50,779 bases of DNA, from assembly GCA_036399055.1 (NCBI GenBank), contig DASWNX010000034.1:1-50779 (forward strand). Reading direction: 5' to 3'. Of this stretch, positions 42,241 through 48,960 are shown one piece after another. The position numbers and the translations under genes were made by a program. The notes under the pieces are model-generated. The model ran no database searches. It was not told where the DNA came from and saw only the letters and a list, made by a program, of their open reading frames with translations. Origin of the DNA: Jatrophihabitans sp. (lineage in GTDB: Bacteria; Actinomycetota; Actinomycetes; Mycobacteriales; Jatrophihabitantaceae). How positions within the stretch are numbered: the stretch's first letter is position 1; each line of letters begins with the position of its first letter.

Positions 42241-42812
42241 GAACCGGCCTTGGCCGCGGCCTTGGCCTGCTTCTTGAAGTCGCGGACCTTCTTCAGCGAC
42301 TCGCCGTCGACCACGTCGGCGACCGACCGGAAGGCACCCGTCTCCCCGTAGGCAGCTGCCGCGGTGTCCCAGCCGACCGGCCGGACCCCGAACTGCTTGC
42401 CGAGCAGGGCGGTGAAGATCCGGGCCTTCTGCTGGCCGAAGCCGGGCAGGCCGGCGATCCGCTTGACCAGCTCCGGGCCGTCGGCGGCGGTGGTCCACAC
42501 CGAGGCGGTGTCGCCGTCATACTGCTCGACCAGCGCCCGGCACAGGTCCTGCACCCGCTTGGCCATCGCGGCCGGAAAGCGGTGCAGCGCCGGCACCCGC
42601 CGGAACAGCTCCTCGAACTCCACAGCGTCGTAGTCGGCGATCAGAGCCGCGTCCAGCCGAGGAACCCCGAGCCGCTCGGCGAGCACCTGGGGCGAGGTGA
42701 ATGCCTTCTCCATCGGGATCTGCTGGTCCAGCAGCATGCCGACGAGCAGTGCCAGTGGGTCCTGAGCCAGCAGCGCGTTGGCTGCCGGCGTCGTCGCGAG
42801 ATGCAGGCTCAT
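42237..42812 (-). CDS. HhH-GPD-type base-excision DNA repair protein
   Basis: A 191-residue compact glycosylase-like protein. [20 protein letters not shown] opens the fold, [20 protein letters not shown] holds the helix-hairpin-helix, and [16 protein letters not shown] the GPD-type region with a possible catalytic Asp. It lacks the C-terminal cysteine cluster of endonuclease III. The lysine/alanine tail ([12 protein letters not shown]) may touch DNA. The start at 42812 ([15 protein letters not shown]) has CAAGAT 6 bases upstream, again a leaderless pattern. Confidence 0.9.
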   Translation of the reverse strand: MSLHLATTPAANALLAQDPLALLVGMLLDQQIPMEKAFTSPQVLAERLGVPRLDAALIADYDAVEFEELFRRVPALHRFPAAMAKRVQDLCRALVEQYDGDTASVWTTAADGPELVKRIAGLPGFGQQKARIFTALLGKQFGVRPVGWDTAAAAYGETGAFRSVADVVDGESLKKVRDFKKQAKAAAKAGS

Positions 42813-42818
42813 ATGCCC

Positions 42819-42824
42819 ATCTTG
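42819..42824 (-). promoter_or_regulatory. Likely -10 of a leaderless glycosylase-hutI transcript
   Basis: On the minus strand CAAGAT is followed by 6 bases and ATG. Confidence 0.35.
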
Positions 42825-42865
42825 GTACAGAGCGTCGGCAGCCAACTGCGCTGAGGCGCAATGGC

Positions 42866-43309
42866 CTACGGGTTGTTGGTGACCTGGTCGCGGAACTCGT
42901 CCTCGCACTGCTGCACCTGGCTCTGGTTGGTGCCGGCGTCTCGGAGGCAGTCCTGCAGGTTCTGGGCCTCATCGGAGTTGAGCAAGCTGACCCCGATCGC
43001 GATCAGCGCGACCGAGATCGCGATGCCGAGCAGGCCGAGGATGATGCCCGCGATCGCCCGGCCGCGGCCGGTGGCCAGGCCGCGACGGGCCTTGCGCAGG
43101 CCGATGAAGCCGAGAATCACCGCGAGCAGGCCCAGCAGGACACCGCCGAGGACGGTGAAAGAAGTGATCACAGCCAGGACGCCGAGCACCAGCGCCGTCG
43201 TTGCCATGCCGCTGCCGCCGACCGGCCGCGCGGGCTGGGCCTGGGGGGCTGAGGGCGGCATGGAGCCGTACGAGCTGGAACCGTAGGAACCGGGGGGATT
43301 GTCGGTCAC
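42866..43309 (-). CDS. DUF4190-type small membrane protein
   Basis: A 147-residue protein with a Pro/Ser/Tyr/Gly-rich N-terminus (PPGSYGSSSYGSMPPSAPQA), two membrane segments (about residues 35-65 and 80-103, ending with LLGIAISVALIAIGV) joined by the RKARRGLATGRGRAIAG loop, and a polar outside tail with two Cys (CLRDAG, CEDEF). This is the DUF4190 layout, common in actinobacteria, of unknown role. The GTG at 43309 has AAGGAG eight bases upstream; an earlier codon at 43333 is less likely. Confidence 0.85.
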   Translation of the reverse strand: MTDNPPGSYGSSSYGSMPPSAPQAQPARPVGGSGMATTALVLGVLAVITSFTVLGGVLLGLLAVILGFIGLRKARRGLATGRGRAIAGIILGLLGIAISVALIAIGVSLLNSDEAQNLQDCLRDAGTNQSQVQQCEDEFRDQVTNNP

Positions 43310-43542
43310 GATAGGTGCTCCTTGAGTGGGCACGGGATCGTGTTTGACCCGTTAAGTGGATCATCCTCGCACTCCTGAGCGGCAGTCAAACCAGCAGGCG
43401 CGGCGAAGGGCGTCGCGCGGGCTCCTGGAAGGGCAGTCAGAGGTCCCGCTCAGCACGAGCGTCACCGGCAGATCCGGTCCTAGGATGAGAGGCGGTGGGG
43501 ATTGGATCGAGCCCAGGCGCCCGCTACCCATCAGAGGACGAT

Positions 43543-44268
43543 GTGAACGCTGTCTTCTCCCCGCAGGCCCAGCTCGGCTGGCAGGTCGGAGCGCTGTCAG
43601 CTCGGCCGGGTCAGCCCACCGATGCGCCGCTGCCTCCTGGCCTGCACCTGTTGTCAGATGGCCGTGGCCAGGAGTCAGCGCTGTTCGTGCCCCCGGGTGC
43701 GACCAGCGCCGCGCTGCCGTTGGCGGTGCTGCTGCACGGCGCCACCTCCCATCCGCAGCGGGTGCTCCCGGTCCTGCGCGAGCAGGCTGAGCGCGGCCGC
43801 TTCCTGGTGCTGGCGCCGAAGTCGCGGGAGCGCAGTTGGGACATCGTCGGCGGCGGGTTCGGCCCGGACATCGCGATGCTGGATCGGCTGCTGAGCCAGG
43901 TGTTCGAGCACTTCGAGGTTGACCCGGCCCGCATCGCGGTGGCCGGGTTCTCCGACGGCGCCTCCTACGCGCTGTCCGTCGGCCTGATCAACGGCGAGCT
44001 GTTCAACCGGATACTGGCCTTCTCGCCGGGCTTCGTGGCGCCCGGTCGACGCAGCGGCAAGCCGGCGGTCTTCATCTCCCACGGCGACGCCGACACGGTG
44101 CTGCCGATTCAGCGCTGCAGCCGGCGGATCGTCGGCCAACTGCGGGCCGAGGGCTACCAGGTCGACTACCGCGAGTTCGCCGGCGGCCACATGGTGCCGC
44201 CTGACCTGGCGGCCGCGGCCGTCGAGCCGCTGGTCGTCCTGCCCGGCGGAGCCGCCGCCAGAGACTGA
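43543..44268 (+). CDS. Alpha/beta hydrolase, carboxylesterase/phospholipase-like
   Basis: A 241-residue hydrolase. LPLAVLLHGATSHPQ gives the oxyanion region, IAVAGFSDGASYALSVGL the nucleophile (GFSDG), VFISHGDADTVLP the Asp, and FAGGHMVPPD the His. This is the pattern of the PHB-depolymerase/phospholipase esterases. The start is uncertain: GTG 43543 has AGAGGA before it, and GTG 43495 follows a TAGGAT -10 by 8 bases and would add 16 residues. It is divergent from the DUF4190 gene. Confidence 0.85.
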   Translation: MNAVFSPQAQLGWQVGALSARPGQPTDAPLPPGLHLLSDGRGQESALFVPPGATSAALPLAVLLHGATSHPQRVLPVLREQAERGRFLVLAPKSRERSWDIVGGGFGPDIAMLDRLLSQVFEHFEVDPARIAVAGFSDGASYALSVGLINGELFNRILAFSPGFVAPGRRSGKPAVFISHGDADTVLPIQRCSRRIVGQLRAEGYQVDYREFAGGHMVPPDLAAAAVEPLVVLPGGAAARD

Positions 44269-44298
44269 GCGCATCGCCGGGGACCGGCGTCCGGCAAC

Positions 44299-45669
44299 TC
44301 AGTCGCCGCCGCCTCCACCGCCTCCGTCACCGCCGCCGCCTCCGTCACCGCCGCCGCCTCCGTCGCCGCCGCCGTCGCCGCCGCCGCTGTCATCGCCCGA
44401 TCCGCTGCCGCCGCTGTGGTCGCCGCCCGGTCGGCGCGGCGGGCGCTGACGCGCCCGTCCGACGCGCAGCCGAGCCGCGGGCAGCAGCACCGCGTCAGCG
44501 GTGATCAGCGATGCGATCCCGCCGTCGTGCAGCGAGCCGAGCAGCACGGCGTCCTCGACGATCCACAGCTGTGGCATAAGCCGCTCAGCGGACCCGAGGA
44601 CTTCACCCGCCTCGCTCTCGACGTTGGCGCCGGCAGCCGCGTGCTTGGGCGGGGGCAGCGCCGCAGACAGCGCCAAGCTGGCGATGGGGCGCTCGGCGGC
44701 CCGTGCGTAAGCGCTGCCCAGGGCGGGAAGGATCAGGGCGTGGCCCCTCTCGTCCAGGCAAGTCCTGACCCGCAGCACGGGGTGATCGCCCGAGCGCAAC
44801 GCTGCCAGGCCACGGCGCCACCGCCAGTTGTGCAGCAGCGAGAAGAACGCCAGCAGGAAGCAGCCCGCGCCGGCGCTCTGCCAGCCGGTCGAATCCCGCG
44901 GCTCGGCCACCAGCCGGACCCAGCGCGGGTCCTCGGGGTCCAGCAGCAACGGGGTGCTCGAGTGCAACGGATAAGGCGCAGTGTCGATCAGGTCGATCGT
45001 GAGCTCGCCGGCCTCGACAGCGGAGCTGTTGACCTCGAGCTTGATGTGCTCATCGCGCTGGACCTCGGTGATGCTGGCCTGGACCCGGACGGCACGGTCC
45101 AGATGAGCCTGCTCGGTGGCCACCTCGTGGCCGTACCAGGAGAAAAGTCCGATGCCCACCAGCACCAGCGCGCCGGCGAGGGCCAGCTGCCCGGCGCTCA
45201 GGTGACGGGCATCCTTCGACGCACCCGCGACGCTGCCGGCCGTGGCCCGCAGGCCGCCCGAGGCCGCAGCCGCGATCCGCCGCTGCTCGGCCGCGCCGTG
45301 CGCCAACCGCACCGCGACCAGCGCGCACAGCAGGCCATGCAGCCCGAACGCCCAACGGGCGCCAGTCACGTCGTCGTAGCGAAGCTCGGCGAGCGCGAAG
45401 GCCACCCCTGCCAGGCAGCCGAAAACCGGCATCCACCACAGCAGCACCGGCGTCGCCAGGCACACCACGACCCACAGGGCGAAGGTGGAGTCGGGCCCGC
45501 AGATAGACGGATCCTGCGGCGTGCACCGGGCGGTGTCGTTGACCACCGCCACCACGACCGCCAGCGCCCACAGCGAGGGGAGCGCGACGCTGGTGACCCA
45601 GCGGGGCAGCCCGGCGCGAATCCAGCGATCCGCGTCGGCAGGGGTGAACGGTAGGGCAGTGGGCAGCAC
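44299..45669 (-). CDS. Multi-pass membrane protein with Gly/Asp-rich tail
   Basis: A 456-residue protein I do not recognise. Membrane segments are likely at about residues 25-44, 63-80, 83-95, 107-120, 162-178 and 270-288. Between them lies an external beta-rich segment (about 185-260) with VRLVAEPRDSTGW. The C-terminal cytoplasmic part (290-410) has RTCLDERGHALILPALGSAY and ends in about 45 residues of GGGGDGGG-like repeats, encoded by GCCGCC(GTC) microsatellite DNA. Such tails occur in some actinobacterial TPM/DUF2207-like membrane proteins, but the rest does not allow a family call. A decayed hutU end lies just upstream. Confidence 0.7.
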   Translation of the reverse strand: MLPTALPFTPADADRWIRAGLPRWVTSVALPSLWALAVVVAVVNDTARCTPQDPSICGPDSTFALWVVVCLATPVLLWWMPVFGCLAGVAFALAELRYDDVTGARWAFGLHGLLCALVAVRLAHGAAEQRRIAAAASGGLRATAGSVAGASKDARHLSAGQLALAGALVLVGIGLFSWYGHEVATEQAHLDRAVRVQASITEVQRDEHIKLEVNSSAVEAGELTIDLIDTAPYPLHSSTPLLLDPEDPRWVRLVAEPRDSTGWQSAGAGCFLLAFFSLLHNWRWRRGLAALRSGDHPVLRVRTCLDERGHALILPALGSAYARAAERPIASLALSAALPPPKHAAAGANVESEAGEVLGSAERLMPQLWIVEDAVLLGSLHDGGIASLITADAVLLPAARLRVGRARQRPPRRPGGDHSGGSGSGDDSGGGDGGGDGGGGGDGGGGGDGGGGGGGD

Positions 45670-45706
45670 GTGGTGTTCTCCTCAGCGCTGCCAGCTTCGC
45701 TCGGCG

Positions 45707-45846
45707 AGCCCGGCGCAGGTGCGGTTAGGCGGGGACGGCCGAGATTAACAACCCCTGCCCGAGTGCACGGGCGATTCGCCGAACGTCTCACTGCTCAGTC
45801 GCGGTCCTGGCCTCGCATCCGCGCTCGGCGGTGACCTCGTCAGCGC
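45707..45846 (-). pseudogene. Decayed copy of the hutU 3' end
   Basis: This 140-bp stretch resembles 48822-48960, the last codons of hutU plus its downstream flank. On the minus strand it reads ADEVTAERGCEARTATEQ and stop, against Hut[18 protein letters not shown] and stop; the downstream parts (GCCCGGCGCAGGTGCGG vs GCCGGCGCAGGCGCGG) also match. The copy is full of changes and is not functional. With the true hutU end it brackets the 3-kb island. Confidence 0.75.
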
Positions 45847-46497
45847 TTTTAGGCAATCGTCTAGAGGGAAGAGGTTAAAGGACTCCGCCATTTAATTGCC
45901 CCAGTTGGTAACCGCCCCGTTCCGCAGGAAATAGCGGTTGACTGTCTGAGTAATAGGCGGGCCTGAAGTTTGGGGCTCCCTCTATAGGCGAACTGTCTAT
46001 AATTACACCCCTGTACTTCCCAAAGTAGCCTTGGCCTTGCTGCTACGGCACCCGGAAGTTTGTCTGAATTGGCTGCTCCGGGCGCTTCGAGCCTGTTCAA
46101 GCTCTCCCCGCCATCAGCCTCTCGGGACAATTGAGACCGGGATAAGTCCTAACTGGATTTGGGCAATGCCGGGTTTGGCGAAACGCAACCTGGCATACTC
46201 CGACGAGCACTCGCGCTGCTGGTCAACCCGACCCATGTCCTGGCCCTGACGGCCGGTCAGTTCAGTAACGGTCCCAGGCGGCGCTAGTCGAGACAACACA
46301 CCCCGTTCGCCCTACGCCGCAAAGGCGAAACCCCCATGCTGCACCATCCGAGCGAAGCGCATCTGAGCGCGTCAGACAGAAGGTACGTGTGTACTGCCAC
46401 GCTGGAGTGTCAACTAGTGGTGACAGATCCGAGTATGACGGGTACGGTCTGTGACGGTCGGTACGGGGGGATTGCGATGAGAAGCGGCTTGATCGGC
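45847..46497. other. AT-richer stretch without a clear gene
   Basis: About 650 bp, noticeably less GC-rich than the surroundings. No open frame has convincing codon use. On the minus strand around 45890-46035 two frames give protein-like fragments (GQGYFGKYRGVIIDSSPIEG, then PAYYSDSQ in one frame, TVNRYFLRNGAVTNWGN in the next), which could be a frameshifted relic. Several AT-rich words (TATAATTACA type) could be promoters. Otherwise I see nothing that I can name. Confidence 0.4.
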
Positions 46498-46530
46498 GGC
46501 AGGGCGCGGCCTTGTGAGCCGCGCCCTGCC
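46498..46530 (-). terminator. 13-bp perfect hairpin terminator after the ultrashort genes
   Basis: The arms 46498-46510 and 46518-46530 (GGCAGGGCGCGGC and complement) pair perfectly with a 7-base loop. It lies 20 bp downstream of the stop of the MLRHWDWS gene on the minus strand. Confidence 0.8.
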
Positions 46531-46549
46531 ACGGATCGTGTACGTAGGT

Positions 46550-46576
46550 TTACGACCAGTCCCAGTGACGCAGCAT
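46550..46576 (-). CDS. Ultrashort gene encoding MLRHWDWS
   Basis: Nine codons including stop. A strong ribosome-binding site GGAGGGGG lies 8 bases before ATG, and a perfect terminator hairpin follows. The WDW core matches the WHW core of the other three ultrashort genes in this island. It is the last of three such genes in a row on the minus strand. The role is unknown; a signal peptide, a precursor of a modified peptide, or a leader peptide are possible. Its frame is also open upstream, but only the short start has a ribosome-binding site at the proper place. Confidence 0.5.
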   Translation of the reverse strand: MLRHWDWS

Positions 46577-46659
46577 CAATAACACCCCCTCCGACAGTTG
46601 GAGTGCGCGTCCGCGTTCCCTCGGATCGCAGCCGGGCACCCCGTCTTTTTGCGGTGCAC

Positions 46660-46689
46660 TTAGGCGACCGGCCAGTGCCAGTTGTTCAT
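46660..46689 (-). CDS. Ultrashort gene encoding MNNWHWPVA
   Basis: Ten codons including stop. The first six residues are the same as in the MNNWHWG gene at 48762 although codon 2 differs silently (AAC against AAT), as expected for a sequence under protein selection. The C-terminus is extended to PVA. GGCGGGG lies 7 bases before ATG, a weaker ribosome-binding site than in the others. It is 83 bp downstream of the MNSWHWG gene's terminator arm region and 84 bp upstream of the MLRHWDWS gene. Confidence 0.5.
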   Translation of the reverse strand: MNNWHWPVA

Positions 46690-46735
46690 GATGAAACCCC
46701 GCCGTCCAGGCTTGATGACCGAAGCTCAGCAGGAG

Positions 46736-46763
46736 GCCCGAGACAGTGTCAGCTGTCCCGGGC
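46736..46763 (-). terminator. Hairpin after the MNSWHWG gene
   Basis: The arms 46736-46746 and 46753-46763 (GCCCGAGACAG and near-complement, one G-U pair) with a 6-base loop. The same hairpin sequence, little changed, follows the MNNWHWG gene at 48712-48745, so gene and terminator were copied together. Confidence 0.7.
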
Positions 46764-46784
46764 ACCCCGTTTCTGCGAGCTTGT

Positions 46785-46808
46785 TTAACCCCAGTGCCAG
46801 CTATTCAT
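46785..46808 (-). CDS. Ultrashort gene encoding MNSWHWG
   Basis: Eight codons including stop. GGGAGGAGGGG lies 7 bases before ATG, one of the strongest ribosome-binding sites in the window. The block from terminator through gene to the upstream 21-bp word (at 46828-46848) is a near copy of the block around the MNNWHWG gene at 48762, with one amino-acid change (Asn3 to Ser). It is divergent from the GGDEF-like membrane gene that starts only 40 bp away, so its promoter must overlap that gene's start. Confidence 0.55.
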   Translation of the reverse strand: MNSWHWG

Positions 46809-46848
46809 AACGAAACCCCTCCTCCCGTCCGACGACAGGCGCGCGAAA

Positions 46849-47835
46849 ATGACCCTTGCGATTGAGTACTTCGCGCTCTTGGTATTGCTGAGTCTCGCTT
46901 ATTCGACCTCTTTAAGGCGAGTAGAGCGGCTACGACGCGCCGTTACTCTTGACCGCGTTCCCGATATGACCGGCATCTGGACTTTCGCGGGAGCAGTGGT
47001 GCTCCCGTTGCCGCTCGTAGCGGCGCTCGTAATAATCGCCGCACTTGGTGAGTGGCCGTCGCGGAAGGTGCATCAGGGTGGCCGGCCGGTCAAATACGCC
47101 GTCAGCATTGCGGGGTTGGCCAGCGCATATCTGGCTGCGGCCTTTGTGGTGAGCCACGTCCCAGGGCCAAGTGGCGTCGCGCTAGCAGTGCCCACTGTCT
47201 GCCTGCTGAACGTTGGATACGTCGCGGCGCTGTACTACATCTCGGGGGGCCGCAACGGGTTGCGGATGTTCCTGGACCCGCGCCTGCATTTGATCGAGGT
47301 CAGCACCCAGGGATTGGGTGCAGTAGTGGGTTTGGCCATGCTCTACTGGCACCCGCTGCTCGCGGTGGGCGCGTTGGTGCTGCTGTACGGCTTGCACCTC
47401 GCCTCGCTCCGTCACGCCGTCGACGTCACCGAATCGTTCGATTCCGTCACGGGCCTGTGGTCCGAAGAGGCGTGGATGGTGCAGGCTCAGCAGAGGCTGC
47501 ATGACGTGTACGGTTCCGTCGCCCTGTTCATGATCGATCCGGATGAGGCGGGTCAGGAGGTGCGCATTCTGCAGACCATCGAGTCGGGTCTGCAACCCTC
47601 GGACCTGCTGGGCCGTTACGGCTCCCGGCAGATTCTGGTGCTGATCCCGGTCGGCCTGCCTGAGGGCGGGCCGTTCTTGGCCACCGGGTTCCGCAAGGAC
47701 CTGGCCGCTGCCGGGGTGCGCGCGGCGCTGGGCTGCGCGACCACAGCCGACGCCGAGCTGGAGGGCCTGCTGATCGAGGCGATGTCTGACCTGATGGGCC
47801 GGCGCGACGCGGCCGGCATCACCCGGAACTGGTAG
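46849..47835 (+). CDS. Membrane protein with degenerate GGDEF domain
   Basis: A 328-residue protein with about six membrane segments (residues 4-18, 44-67, 82-104, 110-132, 150-165, 168-184) and a C-terminal GGDEF-like domain from about 195. DSVTGLWSEEAWMVQAQQRL and VALFMIDPDEAG match the GGDEF fold (D.LTGL.NR, ..DIDhF), but the active-site loop reads RYGSRQILVLIP where RYGGDEF is normal, so it is unlikely to make cyclic di-GMP. It may bind a nucleotide or act as a receptor through its membrane part. It is divergent from the MNSWHWG gene. No ribosome-binding site is visible. Confidence 0.75.
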   Translation: MTLAIEYFALLVLLSLAYSTSLRRVERLRRAVTLDRVPDMTGIWTFAGAVVLPLPLVAALVIIAALGEWPSRKVHQGGRPVKYAVSIAGLASAYLAAAFVVSHVPGPSGVALAVPTVCLLNVGYVAALYYISGGRNGLRMFLDPRLHLIEVSTQGLGAVVGLAMLYWHPLLAVGALVLLYGLHLASLRHAVDVTESFDSVTGLWSEEAWMVQAQQRLHDVYGSVALFMIDPDEAGQEVRILQTIESGLQPSDLLGRYGSRQILVLIPVGLPEGGPFLATGFRKDLAAAGVRAALGCATTADAELEGLLIEAMSDLMGRRDAAGITRNW

Positions 47836-47883
47836 CAGGGGCAGGACTAGCTGTCCTACCTCCCGGCCGGCCACCTGCCGTGG

Positions 47884-48444
47884 CTAGCTGCCTTCTAATC
47901 CTTGAACGGCTGATGCCAGCGTGCTTTGGACTAAGGCCAGGACCGCCGCGAAGCCGGCGAGCCCCTCGGCCTGCGCCGCCTGGGTCCGGTCTCCCAGCTC
48001 GGAGACCAGGCCGGTGACTTGGCGCCGCTCGGCGGTGCTGAACGTGGAGATGTCGATCGGCGTCGGCGCAGGCACGGCCGCAGGCGCGGTGAACGCGCGA
48101 ATGAGCTCTGCCACCGCTTGCGCCTGCTCGATCGTCAGCGTCCCGGTGGAGGCCGGCAGCATCGAGGCCAGCAGCGATCGGTCCTCTGAGACGTCGATCT
48201 GGAACTGGGTGGCGTAGCTCAGCACCACCTCCCGGGCGTCCACGCCCAGAGCGCTCGCGGTGCCTTCGATGACCTCACGAGACTTCGGCCAACCCCGCAC
48301 CTCGCCCTTGCTGATCTTGCCGAACGTCTGATAAGGCACCGAGCCGCCGGAGCGCTGCTCAAGCTGGCGCAGGGTCAAGCCGGTGGCGAGCTTCTGACGG
48401 ACGAGCTCGGCGATGGGCACATGTCCGGAGGCTGAGTCAACCAC
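47884..48444 (-). CDS. XRE-type helix-turn-helix regulator
   Basis: A 186-residue regulator. The N-terminal 75 residues form an HTH: VPIAELVRQKLATGLTLRQL, then GSVPYQTFGKISKGEVRGWP with SREVIEGTASALGVDAREVV. The C-terminal 100 residues (SMLPASTGTLTIEQAQAVAE onward) are of unknown type and predicted helical, and could sense a ligand. The GTG start at 48444 is preferred because GAGAGGGG lies about 11 bases upstream; a start at 48546 would add 34 residues through an operator-like palindrome. It lies downstream of the MNNWHWG gene on the same strand, beyond its terminator. Confidence 0.8.
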   Translation of the reverse strand: MVDSASGHVPIAELVRQKLATGLTLRQLEQRSGGSVPYQTFGKISKGEVRGWPKSREVIEGTASALGVDAREVVLSYATQFQIDVSEDRSLLASMLPASTGTLTIEQAQAVAELIRAFTAPAAVPAPTPIDISTFSTAERRQVTGLVSELGDRTQAAQAEGLAGFAAVLALVQSTLASAVQGLEGS

Positions 48445-48512
48445 TGCGTTATCGGCCCCTCTCGGTGGGAAACGGCTGCGTGACTGCGGCCTCGCCAAGC
48501 GGCGCCTGGCGT

Positions 48513-48526
48513 CTACCGAAAGGTAG
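48513..48526. promoter_or_regulatory. Palindrome upstream of the XRE gene
   Basis: CTACC-GAAA-GGTAG, perfect 5-bp arms, 69 bp before the GTG. GTCTACC recurs near 48590. It may be an operator for the XRE protein. Confidence 0.4.
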
Positions 48527-48706
48527 AGGTAGCCGAACCATCCCATGCCCCGGTTCTCAGAACTACACGCCGGTAATTGTGATCATGAGGTCTACCAACA
48601 GCGGCAAGGGTCGGCAGGACGCGGCACCCGGACCCTGGCGCCAGCGGAGCTGTGCGGTGTCATCTCGCAGAGGGGGACACGGGGGTCACATCTGAAAGCC
48701 ATGCAT

Positions 48707-48745
48707 AAAAAGGTGCCCGAGACAGTCTCAGCCGTCCCGGGCACC
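48707..48745 (-). terminator. Strong intrinsic terminator after the MNNWHWG gene
   Basis: A 12-bp stem (48712-48723 with 48734-48745, one G-U pair), 10-base loop and a run of five T on the transcript side (48707-48711). It is the most classical Rho-independent terminator in the window and lies 16 bases after the stop of an 8-codon gene, which supports a separate tiny transcript. Confidence 0.88.
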
Positions 48746-48761
48746 CACTTGTGGAGCGCGT

Positions 48762-48785
48762 TTAACCCCAGTGCCAGTTATTCAT
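48762..48785 (-). CDS. Ultrashort gene encoding MNNWHWG
   Basis: Eight codons including stop. GGAGGGAGAGGGG lies 7 bases before ATG and a strong terminator follows, so a short transcript of perhaps 100-150 bases would carry only this peptide. Near copies at 46785 and 46660 keep the WHW core. It lies 119 bp downstream of the hutU stop on the same strand and 318 bp upstream of the XRE gene. A heptapeptide gene has precedent in mccA of microcin C and pentapeptide genes in biarylitide clusters, but no modifying enzyme is seen here. Confidence 0.6.
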   Translation of the reverse strand: MNNWHWG

Positions 48786-48821
48786 AGCCAAGCCCCTCTC
48801 CCTCCGACGACAGGCGCGCGA

Positions 48822-48960
48822 AAGCCGGCGCAGGCGCGGCTAACGCGGGACGGCCCGAGACTAACCAACCCTGCGCGGTCGCGCGCCAGGTCGCCGAAAA
48901 GGCCTACTGCTCCCGCATCGGGACCCGCACCCCGCGCTCGGCGGCGACCTCGTCGGCGCG
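48822..48960. repeat. Right-hand copy of the hutU-end duplication
   Basis: The native hutU 3' end and its flank, repeated in decayed form at 45707-45846. The two copies are direct repeats about 3.1 kb apart and border the island. Confidence 0.7.

Noticed and set aside
46336-46788. 150-codon plus-strand frame across the ultrashort genes
   Set aside because: It has no ribosome-binding site and no domain, and it runs through two hairpins and the three minus-strand mini-genes; it is an incidental frame.
46849-47835. Active diguanylate cyclase
   Set aside because: The GG(D/E)EF loop is replaced by GSRQI, so catalysis is not expected.
48762-48785. MNNWHWG as a tryptophan attenuator of a trp gene
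   Set aside because: Two Trp codons followed by a terminator resemble trp leaders, but no tryptophan gene follows and the repeated copies precede no biosynthetic operon. Attenuation of the XRE gene remains open and is kept in the findings.
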